Positions 39,304-51,691 of a stretch of 64,000 nucleotides of DNA are shown here, one piece after another; the first letter of the stretch is position 1; every line of letters begins with the position of its first letter. The position numbers were made by a program, and so were the translations under genes. The DNA is taken from assembly GCF_034702125.1 (NCBI RefSeq), contig NC_085866.1, positions 15,165,815 to 15,229,814 on the forward strand, written 5' to 3'. The notes under the pieces were generated by a model. The model ran no database searches. It worked only from the letters and a program-made list of their open reading frames with translations, and had not been told where the DNA came from. This stretch comes from Engraulis encrasicolus (lineage: Eukaryota > Chordata > Actinopteri > Clupeiformes > Engraulidae).

Positions 39304-40540
39304 CCTACTATGGAATGCTAGGGGGAGCCGAGGCAGGTTGACAGGGAAAGTATGGCAAAACAAAATAAATATTTGAATAAATTGAATAACTAATGTACAC
39401 CAAAACAAGCCAAAAACAAGCTAAGAACTGGCTAGGAACGGCATGATAATCATTTATTGCATCTCTGAACATAACTACTAGTATCATCTCATATGTATCC
39501 CAGAGGGGCACTGCCTCACAGATCCATGGGCGGGAAAAAATAGTATGGCATGACCAGGGCATTTGGCTGGAATATTGGCATATGGGGGCCTTGTCATGGT
39601 TAAGTCTGGGAACACCCTGGGCTACAGCCTTAAGTATTCTGATAATAAAAACAACCCTGTCAAAATCACAAGATTCCACAGCATGTCTCCAGATCATCGG
39701 TGCACATTCTGGCTCGAGATAATTTATTACTACTACGACAGCGAGTCAGCGACACAACCCCACTCCCAACTGAGCTCTGCTGTGCTGCGTAAAATGGGTC
39801 GGTTGAGATAATTAATTATTGAATGGCTGCACACTCGGAGTCGGAGTAGCTCACCTCTCACAAGACATCTACAAATATTCAAAATAAATATCCAAGAAAG
39901 CACCACAGCGCTCTGTAAGGAACCAGGCCTGGCATTCCTCCATTTTATTAGCCTGGTCCTGACCATCCCATAATACTACCATTTCATTTCGTATTTATGG
40001 TCTGGCATTTGTATGCTCTGAAGCGATTGTAGAAAGCAGGAAGTTTGCACTCAGTTATAGTTTGAAATTATTGGACACCTCTCACCCAATCGCTGGCAGT
40101 TACTCAACAACAACATAGCGCAGACCAATGGCTCTGGCGCAGATGTGTACGTCATTGTCACGAGCGTTCTCCCCCTTTCGTCCCCACGTGGGGGGCGTAT
40201 TCGATTATTGGCTGTTTTCTGGGGGGGGGCGTTGCAATCAAAATTCTACTGCTGCAAGCACTCCACAGAGAAGCACGGCCAGACTACAGTAGTGGAGCCA
40301 ATCCTTTGGCGGAAGTACGTAGGATGGCTCGCGAGGCTACCATTTTATCGGGGCGGTGCCCACTTTGATTTTTGTTTCCACAGGGGCCGCCATGCATTAA
40401 GGGCAACTATAGGCCAATGTGAAACATACGTACAGTGCAAAAGGCCGGTGTACAGGATCAAGTCGCACACATACAGAAAGACTACAGTATTTTACTGATC
40501 AGACATGTTGACATGTTTTCAAAACATCCAGCACTCATCT
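39304..40540. other. No gene recognised; expected CDK4 position is empty
   Basis: No protein-kinase exon was seen here or in 40.7-44.8 kb. A GC-richer stretch at 40140-40420 (with CCACGTGGGGGG and a G-run) has a 117-codon frame without recognisable domains. Confidence 0.4.
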
Positions 40541-40551
40541 ATTATGTATAA

Positions 40552-40734
40552 CAGGGGTTTTCAACCAGTGGTCCATGGCCCATTGGTGGTCCATGGCAAT
40601 ATTGCTGGTGGTCCGTGACTTGCTGCAGTTTAACCTACTACAAATATTCCGTACATGCAAAAATCATAGTAGACCACGGGAACTATCTCAGTCTGAATGG
40701 CGGTCCCTGGGCCAGAACCAGTTGAAAACCCCTG
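40552..40734. mobile_element. hAT-like MITE, TIR CAGGGGTTTTCAACC
   Basis: Ends CAGGGGTTTTCAACC and GTTGAAAACCCCTG, flanked by ATGTATAA / ATGTATAC (40544-40551, 40735-40742), an 8-base duplication with one mismatch. Confidence 0.75.
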
Positions 40735-41200
40735 ATGTATACAGAAAGAGACATGGCCACCCCTGCATACAGCCAAAGAAATAAACCTCTACAGCTCTCG
40801 AAATCAGCAAATAGAAGGAAAACACTATACTTTACTTTTACTTTTCAGGACATTGCACATTAATGAACATACACATACAAACATATATGTAAAATGTGCT
40901 AGATTATAGCACAAATGTTAATTTCCATCTGGTGTCCAAAATCTAGGGCACCATGCACTGGCTACAGCGACGTATCATCACCATCACCATGCAACATCTT
41001 GGGAGATTAAATAACCTTAGCAAGTCAGTAGAGGCCCACATGATACATACTCATTTCAGGGGTAATGGACATTGTCTCGAATTCTTGTGCTGTGACAGCA
41101 CTGAACATACAGTACTTTGACTGTGAGGATTCACAGTATACATTCCCTGCAGTGTGTGCCTCATAAGAAAAGTAACTGACAGTTGCATGGTCTTACTTAA

Positions 41201-41558
41201 AGGGACACTGTGTGAGATTTTAGTTGTTTATTTCCAGAATTCATGCTGCCCATTCACTAATGTTACCTTTTTCATGAATACTTACCACCACCATCAACTT
41301 CTAAGTATTCATTATGACTGGAAAAATTGCACTTTTCATACATGAAAAGGGGGATCTTCTCCATGGTCACTCATTTTGAATTTCCAAAAATAGCCATTTT
41401 TAGCTGCAAAAATGACTCTACTTGGAGCATACTAGAAAATATTTGTTTATTACTTAGTAAACTTTCATGTAAAGATGAAATTTGGCAATAGGCAGCCCCG
41501 TTTCAATGAGCAGCATAGTTGCAGTATCTTTTTTGACCATTTCCTGCACAGTGTCCCT
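41201..41558. mobile_element. TTAA-flanked MITE (AGGGACACTGTG)
   Basis: AGGGACACTGTG and CACAGTGTCCCT are inverted ends with TTAA on both sides (41197-41200, 41559-41562). A truncated relative lies at 15530-15626. Confidence 0.65.
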
Positions 41559-41999
41559 TTAAAAGTCACATGGGCTTGCCAGGGCCAACAAGGATCATGG
41601 TCCTCCTGGCACTTGTGAAATTCCAACCCTGACAACAGAGGCTTTAACCTTGTTGGAGGTAGCTCACTGAACTCTCCTCATTCTTTTTGTGTAGCCACTG
41701 AATGAGAAATACATGTAGTATGAGCACATATTGTATGTTTTAGTTTATTATGCACCAAAGAAGCATTTGAAAGCTTCAGAATATTTGACAGGGAAAATGG
41801 CAGGGGCCACTCATAACCAGAGGCGCATCTTGTCACCAGGCTAGGCAGGCAGTCGCTTGGGGCACCCAATCCTGTAAATGGCGGATAAGCTAAGACATTA
41901 AATGACAGTAGTGGTGATTTTATAGCGAATTTTCACATCTCCAAAATTTTACTATTTATACAAGGTGTCAGCAACCTGTGACGGCCATGTGAATTTTCG

Positions 42000-44885
42000 A
42001 GGAGCATCATAGGCTGCCTCTGAGCCTTCTTGGACGCCTGTGAAATTCCTGCTGTGTGAGGGAGGTCTTGCCATCGTCACCAGTCCTGACCTCTAGTGGA
42101 CATCAGGGGGATTGCAAGAGAATCAAGGCACATCTGAGGCCATCTCAGTAGCTATTCTCCAGTTCCTCCCTCCATCCTCTGTCAACCCTCTTCCCATGGA
42201 GGAAACAAAGAAGGTAACGAGGCAGGATGGAGGATTTAACACCACATGCGAGCCTGCTTCTACGTACAATATCTGGCCGATCTAGTCCCTCTCATCTTTT
42301 CTGAGGCATATTGCAAAGGTAGAGTGGGGGGAAATACCACCAGAGGAGTGCAAGAAGCTTGTTGATGAAAACCAAAACCTTCGGAGGCTGCCATTGCTGT
42401 CTAATGGTGTGCAATAAACCGGTTAAGAAGGAGTGCCAGTATTTCTGCACATGCCCTTCATGTTTTTGCTTGAAATTGCAAAATCCATTTGGAAAAAAAA
42501 ATACTTTGCTATTCTAAATATCTTTTGGACCTTCAATTAAAAGGTGGTAAAAGTAGTGTATACTTCCATTTCTTTCTGAAAATATTGCAAATTTTGTAAA
42601 TAAAATTAAGGGGTGCTGATACTAACAGGCGGCGCTGTACATTTGTGTATCTATGATAAGCTTTTATGGTCAAGAACATACCTGTTCTTACATAAAAGAG
42701 TCCATACTCATTCACAACTAATACATCCTAGTCAAGAAAAATGCAGTTTACACCGTTTTAATCTCACTAGTTTTAATTGGAAAACATTTCAAAAATAGGT
42801 CAGAGAGAAGCAGTGCACATCAAGTTCGTGGTTAGTACATCAGAAAATATTATGCACATGATAAATAGGAATAAACATAAATATGCCAAACACCGTTCAC
42901 TCTTATCTTGCTTGGTTAGATTAAGAACAGAGTACCTGTGCTTCTCAATGAATCATCACGATACACCAATCAAAGAAAAAAAAATCTTCGCTGGATTAAA
43001 ACTGTTTACACCAGATCCTCAGCCCTACCACGAGTCATTCAACACATATTTTGACCTTTCATAATTGGCATTTTTAAAAACAAAATTGCACACAATTTGA
43101 TGCAGTTTTTAACACTTTGTAACAAAAAAAAATACAACTCAAAAAACAACACGACAAAGGTAAATTATTGGCAACATAAAAGACACAGACAACGGATAGT
43201 GACTTAATTAATTAAGGAAAGTATATTAACCCCGTCAGCACTTTGGAGTTGGCTATACAATGTAAAGCACTGAGTAAATTTGATGAGACTATTCTATCTA
43301 GATCCAGTCATGAACATTTCAAATATTTCGCTCTCGGTGAAGGGGTCGTCAAATATACCCGTCAGACAACCCTGTGCAAACTACTCCATCATGACCAACT
43401 TCATTTTCCCTATCGGTCCATTTTAAAGCAGTCTTGATCTGAAATGTGACTCCTAATGTTTAGCAAGGGGTCACTGGACCCCAATCTGTAACTGAAAATA
43501 TGAGGTGGTTTTTTTTTTTTTACTGAATTTTGTAGCGGTAACACGTCAATGCCATTGTGATATGAAAGCCACTCCAATTTGAGTTCCTTGTCTTGCCACT
43601 GATAATCATCTCCTTAGAACTCAGAACTTTTAAGTTCCAGAATCTTCAAAAGGAACTTTCTGTACCTTATCATAATAGATACATTTGAAAAATGTCCTAA
43701 ACTAACCACACTCCCTTCACTGAAACAATGGAAAAAAACAGAAAAAAACATTACAACTGCAGTCCAGAGGAAGGTTAGAAATCCCTCTGAAACAGCAAAT
43801 GAAAGACATGGCTCAGTTACAGGGTTTTAAATATGTGTACTTAAGACAACTGGAAAGTAAAAGCCTAACATTTGCAAGATTTTAATACGGGAAACTAACT
43901 AGACCAACAGCACAGTGCGCATTTCAAGTCTTCAGACACAGCTCGTCGTCCACTTGAAAATGGCCCATAGCAAATCCCAACACTGCCACAGAGTTGCTAC
44001 GATTTACTAGTATTATGAGTATTTCCATCAACGAATATACACACATCTTCAGCAAAAATCATCTACGAGATCTACCGGTCTAGATAGAAAAAACTGAGTC
44101 ACTGACACACCGAGTGAGATAAAAACTAAGAAACTTTTCACTACCTTGGCAGAATGCAAATGTATGTGATAAGGAGGGAGAGAGAGAGAGAGAGAGAGAG
44201 AAAGAGCAAGAGAGAGAGAGAAAACGAGAGCGACAGAGAGAGACCTTTTATCCTGTCAGGAGGAGGAAAGAGAAGAAAGTTCTACAATGGTCCGAGAACA
44301 TGCACATACCAAATATTCTTTTGCATGGCAGATTTGTCTGATTTCTTTTTTTTTTTGCATACACAATCCAGTGGCATTGACTCAAGTCAAGGATGCTTCA
44401 CTTCAGGAGGGTGGCACTTTGACACTCTGCACTTCAGTTTGCATTGATCATCACACCTCACCTCACCTCCTCCCATCCCATCATTCATGAGACCTGAAAT
44501 GGTTCTGCAAGAGTGCATATTTACGCTTCAATCAGCGCAAGAGTTAAAACAATACCAACAGAGTACAACAAAAGAAAACATTTCTACATTAGTGGCTGTT
44601 ACGTCTGTGTCTGTGTCTGTGTGTGTGTATGTGTGTGTGTGTCTGTGTGTGTGTGTGTGCGGTGGTACAGCTTGGCACCTATGTGTTTTAGGAACGAGGG
44701 CACAGGAAGGTGCGTGCATGGTGTCCAGTGTGTTAGGTGGTGTCTGTGAGTGTGAGTGTTTGCGTTTGCGTTTGTTTTTCAGTGCGGCCAGAGCATGGTG
44801 AGGGGCCTGTATCTAGTATCCAGCGCATCGAAAGGCCAATTGCTTTCCTACTACTCTATTGCATGACAGCTGCGTGCGGCGAGGA
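42000..44885 (-). other. Probable tspan31 3' UTR and downstream sequence
   Basis: AT-rich sequence with a (GA)n run at 44174-44250 and (TG)n at 44620-44660; no exon seen. The extent of the UTR cannot be fixed from sequence alone. Confidence 0.35.
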
Positions 44886-44960
44886 CTATAAGAAAGCACT
44901 TGGGTTCGCTGCGGGGTCCTTTTGGTTCCTGTAGCGCATGGCCAGCCAAACACCCAGAAT
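44886..44960 (-). CDS. tspan31: tspan31 terminal coding exon
   Basis: 24 codons [24 protein letters not shown] plus TAG; acceptor CTTGTCAG. Confidence 0.95.
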   Translation of the reverse strand: MLGVWLAMRYRNQKDPAANPSAFL

Positions 44961-47900
44961 CTGACAAGGAGAAAACAAAACAAAAATGTTGATTGATTTT
45001 CACAGGAAAAAAAGGGAAAAAAAACCTACTCTGTGTCTGTAATCACATAACGTTTCAACTACTTAGTGTTTCAAACTGCTTAACAATACAAACTTTGTGT
45101 CAATACCTCATCTACTTAAGGGTTGGTGATGAATGTCTATACTCTAGGAAATGTTATAGTGGTAGTCTGGAACTCCATTAATTCTAGGGTATCTTTATAC
45201 AATCATTAACATCTGGTAGTAATGTGTGCAGGTGGACTGGCTGTATGTCGTGGATGAGTAAAAAGAGATCCAGTCATTTTACACTTCAGCACTCAGCCTC
45301 TAGTCTACACCTTGGCACATTTGATTGTTTATGGTTTAAAACTTCAATGATCCTCAAACCGAGGAGGGAAACATTTCAATTTAGGACAGCCAGACCTTCT
45401 ACTACCATGTATGAAAGAAAGGCATGCATTGGTAGTTGGGTCAATGACGTTTTTAGGGGCTCAGACGTCAGGTGGTACAACCACAGCTAATGTCCATAAA
45501 TGAATCAGTAATTGGTCATTAATATACTGTAATGTGTATGCTTTAGATCAGTGGTTCCCAACCTATGGGTCGCCAAAGATCCACAGGGGGTCGCGGAGCC
45601 CTCTTGATTTTAAGGGGTTTCATTTTATATATATATAGCCCATGTTGAATAAAAGACAAAGCATTTAGGCCTAACTAATAAATGCATAGAAGCAACACAT
45701 TGTAAGTGCTACATTAAACATTTATTCTATATTTGACCAAAGACGAATTGAGGAATAAAATAACTAAAATTAGTTTTCGCAGGAAACAGAGGGCATCTTG
45801 TGACTCCGTCTCGTGCGGGCGCTCGCGTGGTTGGGTCACCAAAGCTTACAATAGTAAGAACATGGGTCCCTTAAGAAAAAGGTTGGGAACCACTGCTTTA
45901 GATATTTCACTAAAAACAAAACTAAAAATTGAATCCATACTGGCATTACCTGTGGTTGCACCACCCTGACGAGAGCTACTACTAAACATCATTGACCCAG
46001 TTGCATTACAATACATTTAGCAGAAGAGTTTATCCAAAGCAACGTACAAAGAGGACAGTACATTTTATGACATTACTTTGCATTAGTACCGTAGTACATT
46101 TTATGACATTACATTACATTTATCAAAGGCTTTTTACCTCGGTGAAGCTGAAGAAGAGACCTACACCTCCCAGGATCCTCAGCGCTTCAGACGCATGCTC
46201 CAGCATCATGTACCCACACGTCTGACATCCTGCTGGGCTCGTCTTGCAGGGCTGCAAAGCCGAGAGCTGGTGTTAACCAATGACTACACACAACCAGAAC
46301 ATATCCTACTGGGGTCATCTTGTGTCTGTTTACATGCTGGTAAACATACAGTACACTGCAATTCTGACATCCTATTAAAGGGCCATTTCGGTCGTCTACA
46401 ACATTCAGCTTCATTGCCCAAGCTGCCTATGACTTACAGCAGACGCGAAAAATTGTCATCCAACCCTGACAGTGTTGCTTGCACGGAAAGCTCGCATTGA
46501 CAGCTTACCCACGGGGGCAGCACTTCGTCTTAAAGGGATATGCCACTATTTTGGGGCTTAATAGAGTTAAAATTGTTGGCTGGGGTTTATAAAGGTGGTT
46601 AAGTGTCTTATATTTCATGTTAAGCGTTGTCTTGCTTTAAGACAAGTTAAAAGAGGGAGTATGTAGCTAAGCTAGTGAAAGTCAATGGATCACTGTAGCA
46701 TGTAGCATGCTACACGGATCCATTGACTTTCACTAGCTTAGCGACATGCTCCCTCTTTTAACTTGTCTTAAAGCAAGACACCGGCTTACATGAAAAATAA
46801 GACACTTTACCACCTTTATAAACCCTGGCCAACGATTTTAACTGTATTAAGCCCCAAAATAGTGGCATACCCCTTTAACAAGTTCCAAAAATCACCTCAT
46901 GAATATGCCACATCAGCAGACACCTTACAAAACTAGACTGTAGTGTGTATGACTCCAGAAGAGTGAAAAGTGTTTAACAATATGTGTCAGTGCATGCAGC
47001 CACATACCGGTTTGTTTACATTTGGAAGTCCATAGTCCATCCATTGAGCTAGCTAGCGCATATCCCTATCACGAAAACCCGAGTTTTGCAGACAGAAACG
47101 TATTCCAGCATTTTAGTTTTTCAATACCTGTTGCTAAGTTATGGGTAGCTTGGGCAATAAAGCTGGATGCTCTAGACGACCGAAATGGCCCTTTAAGATA
47201 CTCTTGCAGAGCTACAGAGCAGAAAGGTGATATTAACAAATGATTGCACATAATTGAACACATCCTACTGGGGTCGCCTTGCAGTGCACTGCTCCAAGCT
47301 ACACAACATGCAAGGGGGACTAATGTTTCGATGTTTCTCTACATCTTCATCAGAGTGCTTGAGGAAGTAAGGAAATGTGTGTCGAGAGTAAGGTTGTCAC
47401 ATGATCTCCGGTCAAATTTAAAACTGCTGTGTGTGTTTATTAATCCTCAAAGGAGAAATTGAATGACACCTGACCATCCACCACACAACACATAACACAT
47501 AACGGCCAACACGACTGTCAAACACATAATGAATAACAGCTAAAAAAAAAGATAAGAAAAGAAATAGTCCATCATAAAAACACAAATGTAATCACTGCAA
47601 CATTATAACACCATTATAAAAATCCCAAAACGTATATTAAGGTTTTATTACCATTGGGGTTTGGGACCGGCATTACAATGACCTTGTTACTCACCGCGTT
47701 ACACATTGCATAGTCGCTGTTGAAGAGCTCCACGGTGTCGGTGGTGTTGAACAGCCCACAGCAGTTCAACTTGTTCTCCAGGTCCAGTTTGGTCGTGTTC
47801 ATGACCTTCCATGAGGATGTCAGCAGCTGGCCCTGAAACAATTTCACACAACACAATTTGCCAAAACCCAAACCACAACACCATATATCAGGGTTTCCCA

Positions 47901-50900
47901 AACTGGGCTGGGCACTGGGGGTGCGCGGACTGCCATGAGGGGGTGCACGAGCTGAATAGAGCCATGGTGGATATGTGAGTTTTTATCCAGCAAATGAACA
48001 TTAAGTAGTTTTTAATTGTATGGTGAATTGTATGCTGGAAGGGTCCATCTGAAGTGCAGTTTAACTCCTAGACTATTGGAAAAGAGGATTCCCCAAAACG
48101 ACTGTGCATAATGTGCAGTGAATCCATACTTGTGTGGCCATCAGCACACCAAAATATTTGCTCAGGGGGTGCGCGAACCACATTGAAATCTACAAGGGGG
48201 TGCGCAGGGAGGAAAAGTTTTAAATATTTCTGAACAATGTACAGTACAATCTCTTTGGTAGAGACATATAAGACAATATCACAAAATCACAATCATCTTA
48301 GAAATACAAATTAAATGTGGAATAATTTTTTTATTTTTTTTAAACTATATAATAGTGTCTTACCTGCTGTCCTCTGTTCATGGCCAGGCAGGAGCAAGAC
48401 ACACCAAACTGGAACAGGAAGACCACGAACAGAATGACCATGTACTGCACACACGCACTTAAGGAACAAACACATGGCTTTCTTGGACACTTTGAGTGCG
48501 TTTTAATGTGCGACCTTGCCTCCTCCACTTGCGCTTGTCTCCTCGTCCCGCCTCCTGGCCCCTCCTCCGTGGAGAAAACAATAAAGTTTCCCAGCTGTCA
48601 GCCTAGCCACAACAACTTTTGAGGGACTGTTTTTCATTCATCATCCCAATTGCAAATGAGAAAAAGACTCTACAATTGAGCTTTTGCAAGATATTGAAAT
48701 ATAACGCTGTTGTCAGTGATGTCATCATGACGAGAAGCAAGTGGAGGAGGCAAGGTCGCATATTAAAACGCACTCCTTCTTTTCAAACCAAAGAACTGTC
48801 AGAAACGGCAATTCACCCAGTCAGCTCCTCTGTCTCGCCCATTAAACGCCATGTTTTCCCCTCTGAATGCTCCACCCTTGGTCATGCGGTGCCAATCACT
48901 GACAGTCATTTGGCATATTGATTAGCCAACGTGGGGGAAAACAAGCAATTTCATGGGCGGGCCCAGGGTTGCCGACTGTGTCTATAAAATGCTGTATACA
49001 TCTGCTAAGCCTGGCTAAAGACATTACCCAGCCCACAGTTAGCTAATTTTGTTTAGTCTCAATGTGTATTGCCAATTAGGCAACTATGGGTACGAAAAAG
49101 GTAAAATTGCATTGCATACAAAAAACAATAACAATCAAAACATGTTTTTTTTTTTACTTCCATCGGTACATGTTATTAAGTTGCCACTGGCAGGTGCAAT
49201 GGCACAAAGACACCGACAGCCGCTGCAGCTAATTGGAACGTCGGACTGCTTGCATTCTGCTTTTAACGGTCATACTCTTCCGCTTTTATTCGGGCGCGTG
49301 CAGGTGTAAAGGATACAAAGAAGAGCATGACTTGGTGGTGGTGGATGGCTCCGATGAGGCCAACGATGGCGATGAGAAGCAGGAAGACTCCCACGGCAAT
49401 GACGCCCCCGATGATGTGGATGCTGGACACGATGCCAAAGCCCTTTCCCCATGCTGCCACGCCAACCAGGAGCAGGCCAACCAGCTGAGGACACAGATAC
49501 ACAGGAACGGCCATTACATCATTAACAAAACATCATTATTCATTGGCAGATGTATTTTCACACCCCCTGTGATGTGGATACTGGGCACGATGCCATTTGA
49601 AGCACTTTCCCTATGCTGCTAGTTCAACCAGGAACAGGTCTACCAGCTAACAGAGGAACACAGGGAACAGAGAAAGAAACCATTATTATCCAGTGCAATG
49701 CTGTATACTGTATTAAGCCATTTCCCTATGCTGCCACACCCACCAGAAGCAAGCCTACCAGCTCAGCTGAGAAAATAAACCACCATTTTCAAGTGCAAAT
49801 TATACACATTAAATAATAACCACAGGTGGTCCTGGACACAATCCTGGTAAACAGGACTACTCCCGAGGAAACAGGTACAGAGGACATGATCAAGGGATGT
49901 ACTGAGGTACAGGTAATCATCAATCATTATCAAGTGGCGTAGTACTAAGGTCCAGAAAGTCCTGATTATGAAGTGACATAAGCTTATTTAGGTGTAGAGA
50001 AACATCCATCAGTCATTATTACATGCCCTTTGCCCATGCTGCCAGCAACAGGCCCACCAGCAGAGGAAACAGACAGAGAAATACACCAGAATCAGACGCA
50101 ATACCATAGGTCAGAGAGCTGGGCAAACTCAGGCCTGGGGGCCACATTAAATTCAAAGTACCATACTCACACCTAACATTCCTAAAACAGCTAGGGTCTT
50201 GCAGGTATATGAGATTAATCTCATCTAAATGCTCTCATCTTAAAATTACAATGTGCAGGAGTGAAATAGTCAACAGCAAGTTATGCCGATGTGGCCTTCG
50301 GACTAAAATAATTCCCCATCCCTGCCATATACTATAGACAATAAGCCCTTTCCCCGTGCTGATAAGCTTACATCCAACAACCATATGCACACCGGCTGAC
50401 ACGGGGGTACCGAGACACAGCCATTACATCATTACAGTAAAACTAGGGGTCGATCAATACAGGTTTTTTAATGGCCGATGCGATACCGAATTTTTTCCAT
50501 CACCCTTGGCCGATACCCGATATGGGTTAAAAAAAAAGGTTAAAAAATGACAAATATTCCAGGTCTCAAGTTAAAAATAAACATTCCTTTAACATTATCA
50601 AATTGAGGTAGAACTTGTAACATTTAAACACCCACTCTAACAATCAAGTTATGTCTAACAATCAAGTAATAAAAAAATAAAGTGTCTTGGTGCTTTTAAA
50701 AAAAACCCGAATGACATAAAATAATAAATATTGCGAATCGGCCAAAACCACATGCGTATCGGCCGATACACTTAAAAAATGCAAATATCGGCCCGATACC
50801 GATACCGATATCGGTCTATCCTTAATTAAAACCCATCATTACCAGTGACAGATATCATCATTATCATTGACAGTTTTTGTACACCTCTCCAGAAGAGGGC

Positions 50901-51610
50901 TGTGGAGTGTGGTCCAACAGGTCAACTTCAGAATTAGAACTGAACAAGTCTCTTTGTGGTAGAGAGATGATGTCTTTCCAGTTCCATGAAGCACAGTCGT
51001 TGCTTACAACTAAACTCTTTCCACATAGCACAAAGGACAGTGTGTGGCGCCAGAGGAAGACTGAGAAACACAGCTCACAACCAAACACCATTACACTACA
51101 TTACAATTAGCTGACCCTCTTATCCAGAGTAACTCGCAGAACTGGGCACAGGGACAGGACAAGACAGGACAGGATGGGAAGAGCTCCCTGGAGCTTAGTG
51201 AGATGACATGCTTGCCGTGCTCAAATGACACTTCAGACAGGCGCTAAAGTAGGGAGCAGGACAACGCTGGCTACTCACTCTCCCTCGTTCACATTTCGCC
51301 ACTGGTGTGAGAATTACACCTTCGGTACGAGCTCTCTGATCCCAACACCATCTCTCTAACTGCCGCCCAAATACCACTTATGCACTCCAGCCCTTAACCA
51401 ACTAATAAATAAGCTGATTCCAATCAGAACAACTGGTCAGGTTGGAACACTTGATCATTTGCCATGACGTGGAGTCTGCCACATCATACAATCCCATAGT
51501 CTGAAAATGAAATTTAATCTATTCAGTCATCATCAAGATCAACAGCAACAACAGCAACATACTGTAATGTGCAATGTGCAAGAATGTGTATTAGGTCTTT
51601 GTCTATGTCT

Positions 51611-51691
<81 letters not shown>

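Larger units (their letters stand above)
46301..47295 (-). repeat. Decayed copies of the tspan31 exon 5 acceptor edge
   Basis: Copies of ACATCCTGCTGGGCTCGTCT-TGCAGGGCTGCAAAGCC...: 46301-46325 (ATATCCTACTGGGGTCATCT), 46364-46378 joined to 47197-47256 (interrupted by the element 46379-47192), and 47257-47291 (ACATCCTACTGGGGTCGCCT). All lie in intron 4. Confidence 0.6.

Noticed and set aside
40145..40498. 117-codon plus-strand frame as a possible gene
   Set aside because: No recognisable domain, no splice partners, and composition like GC-rich intergenic DNA.
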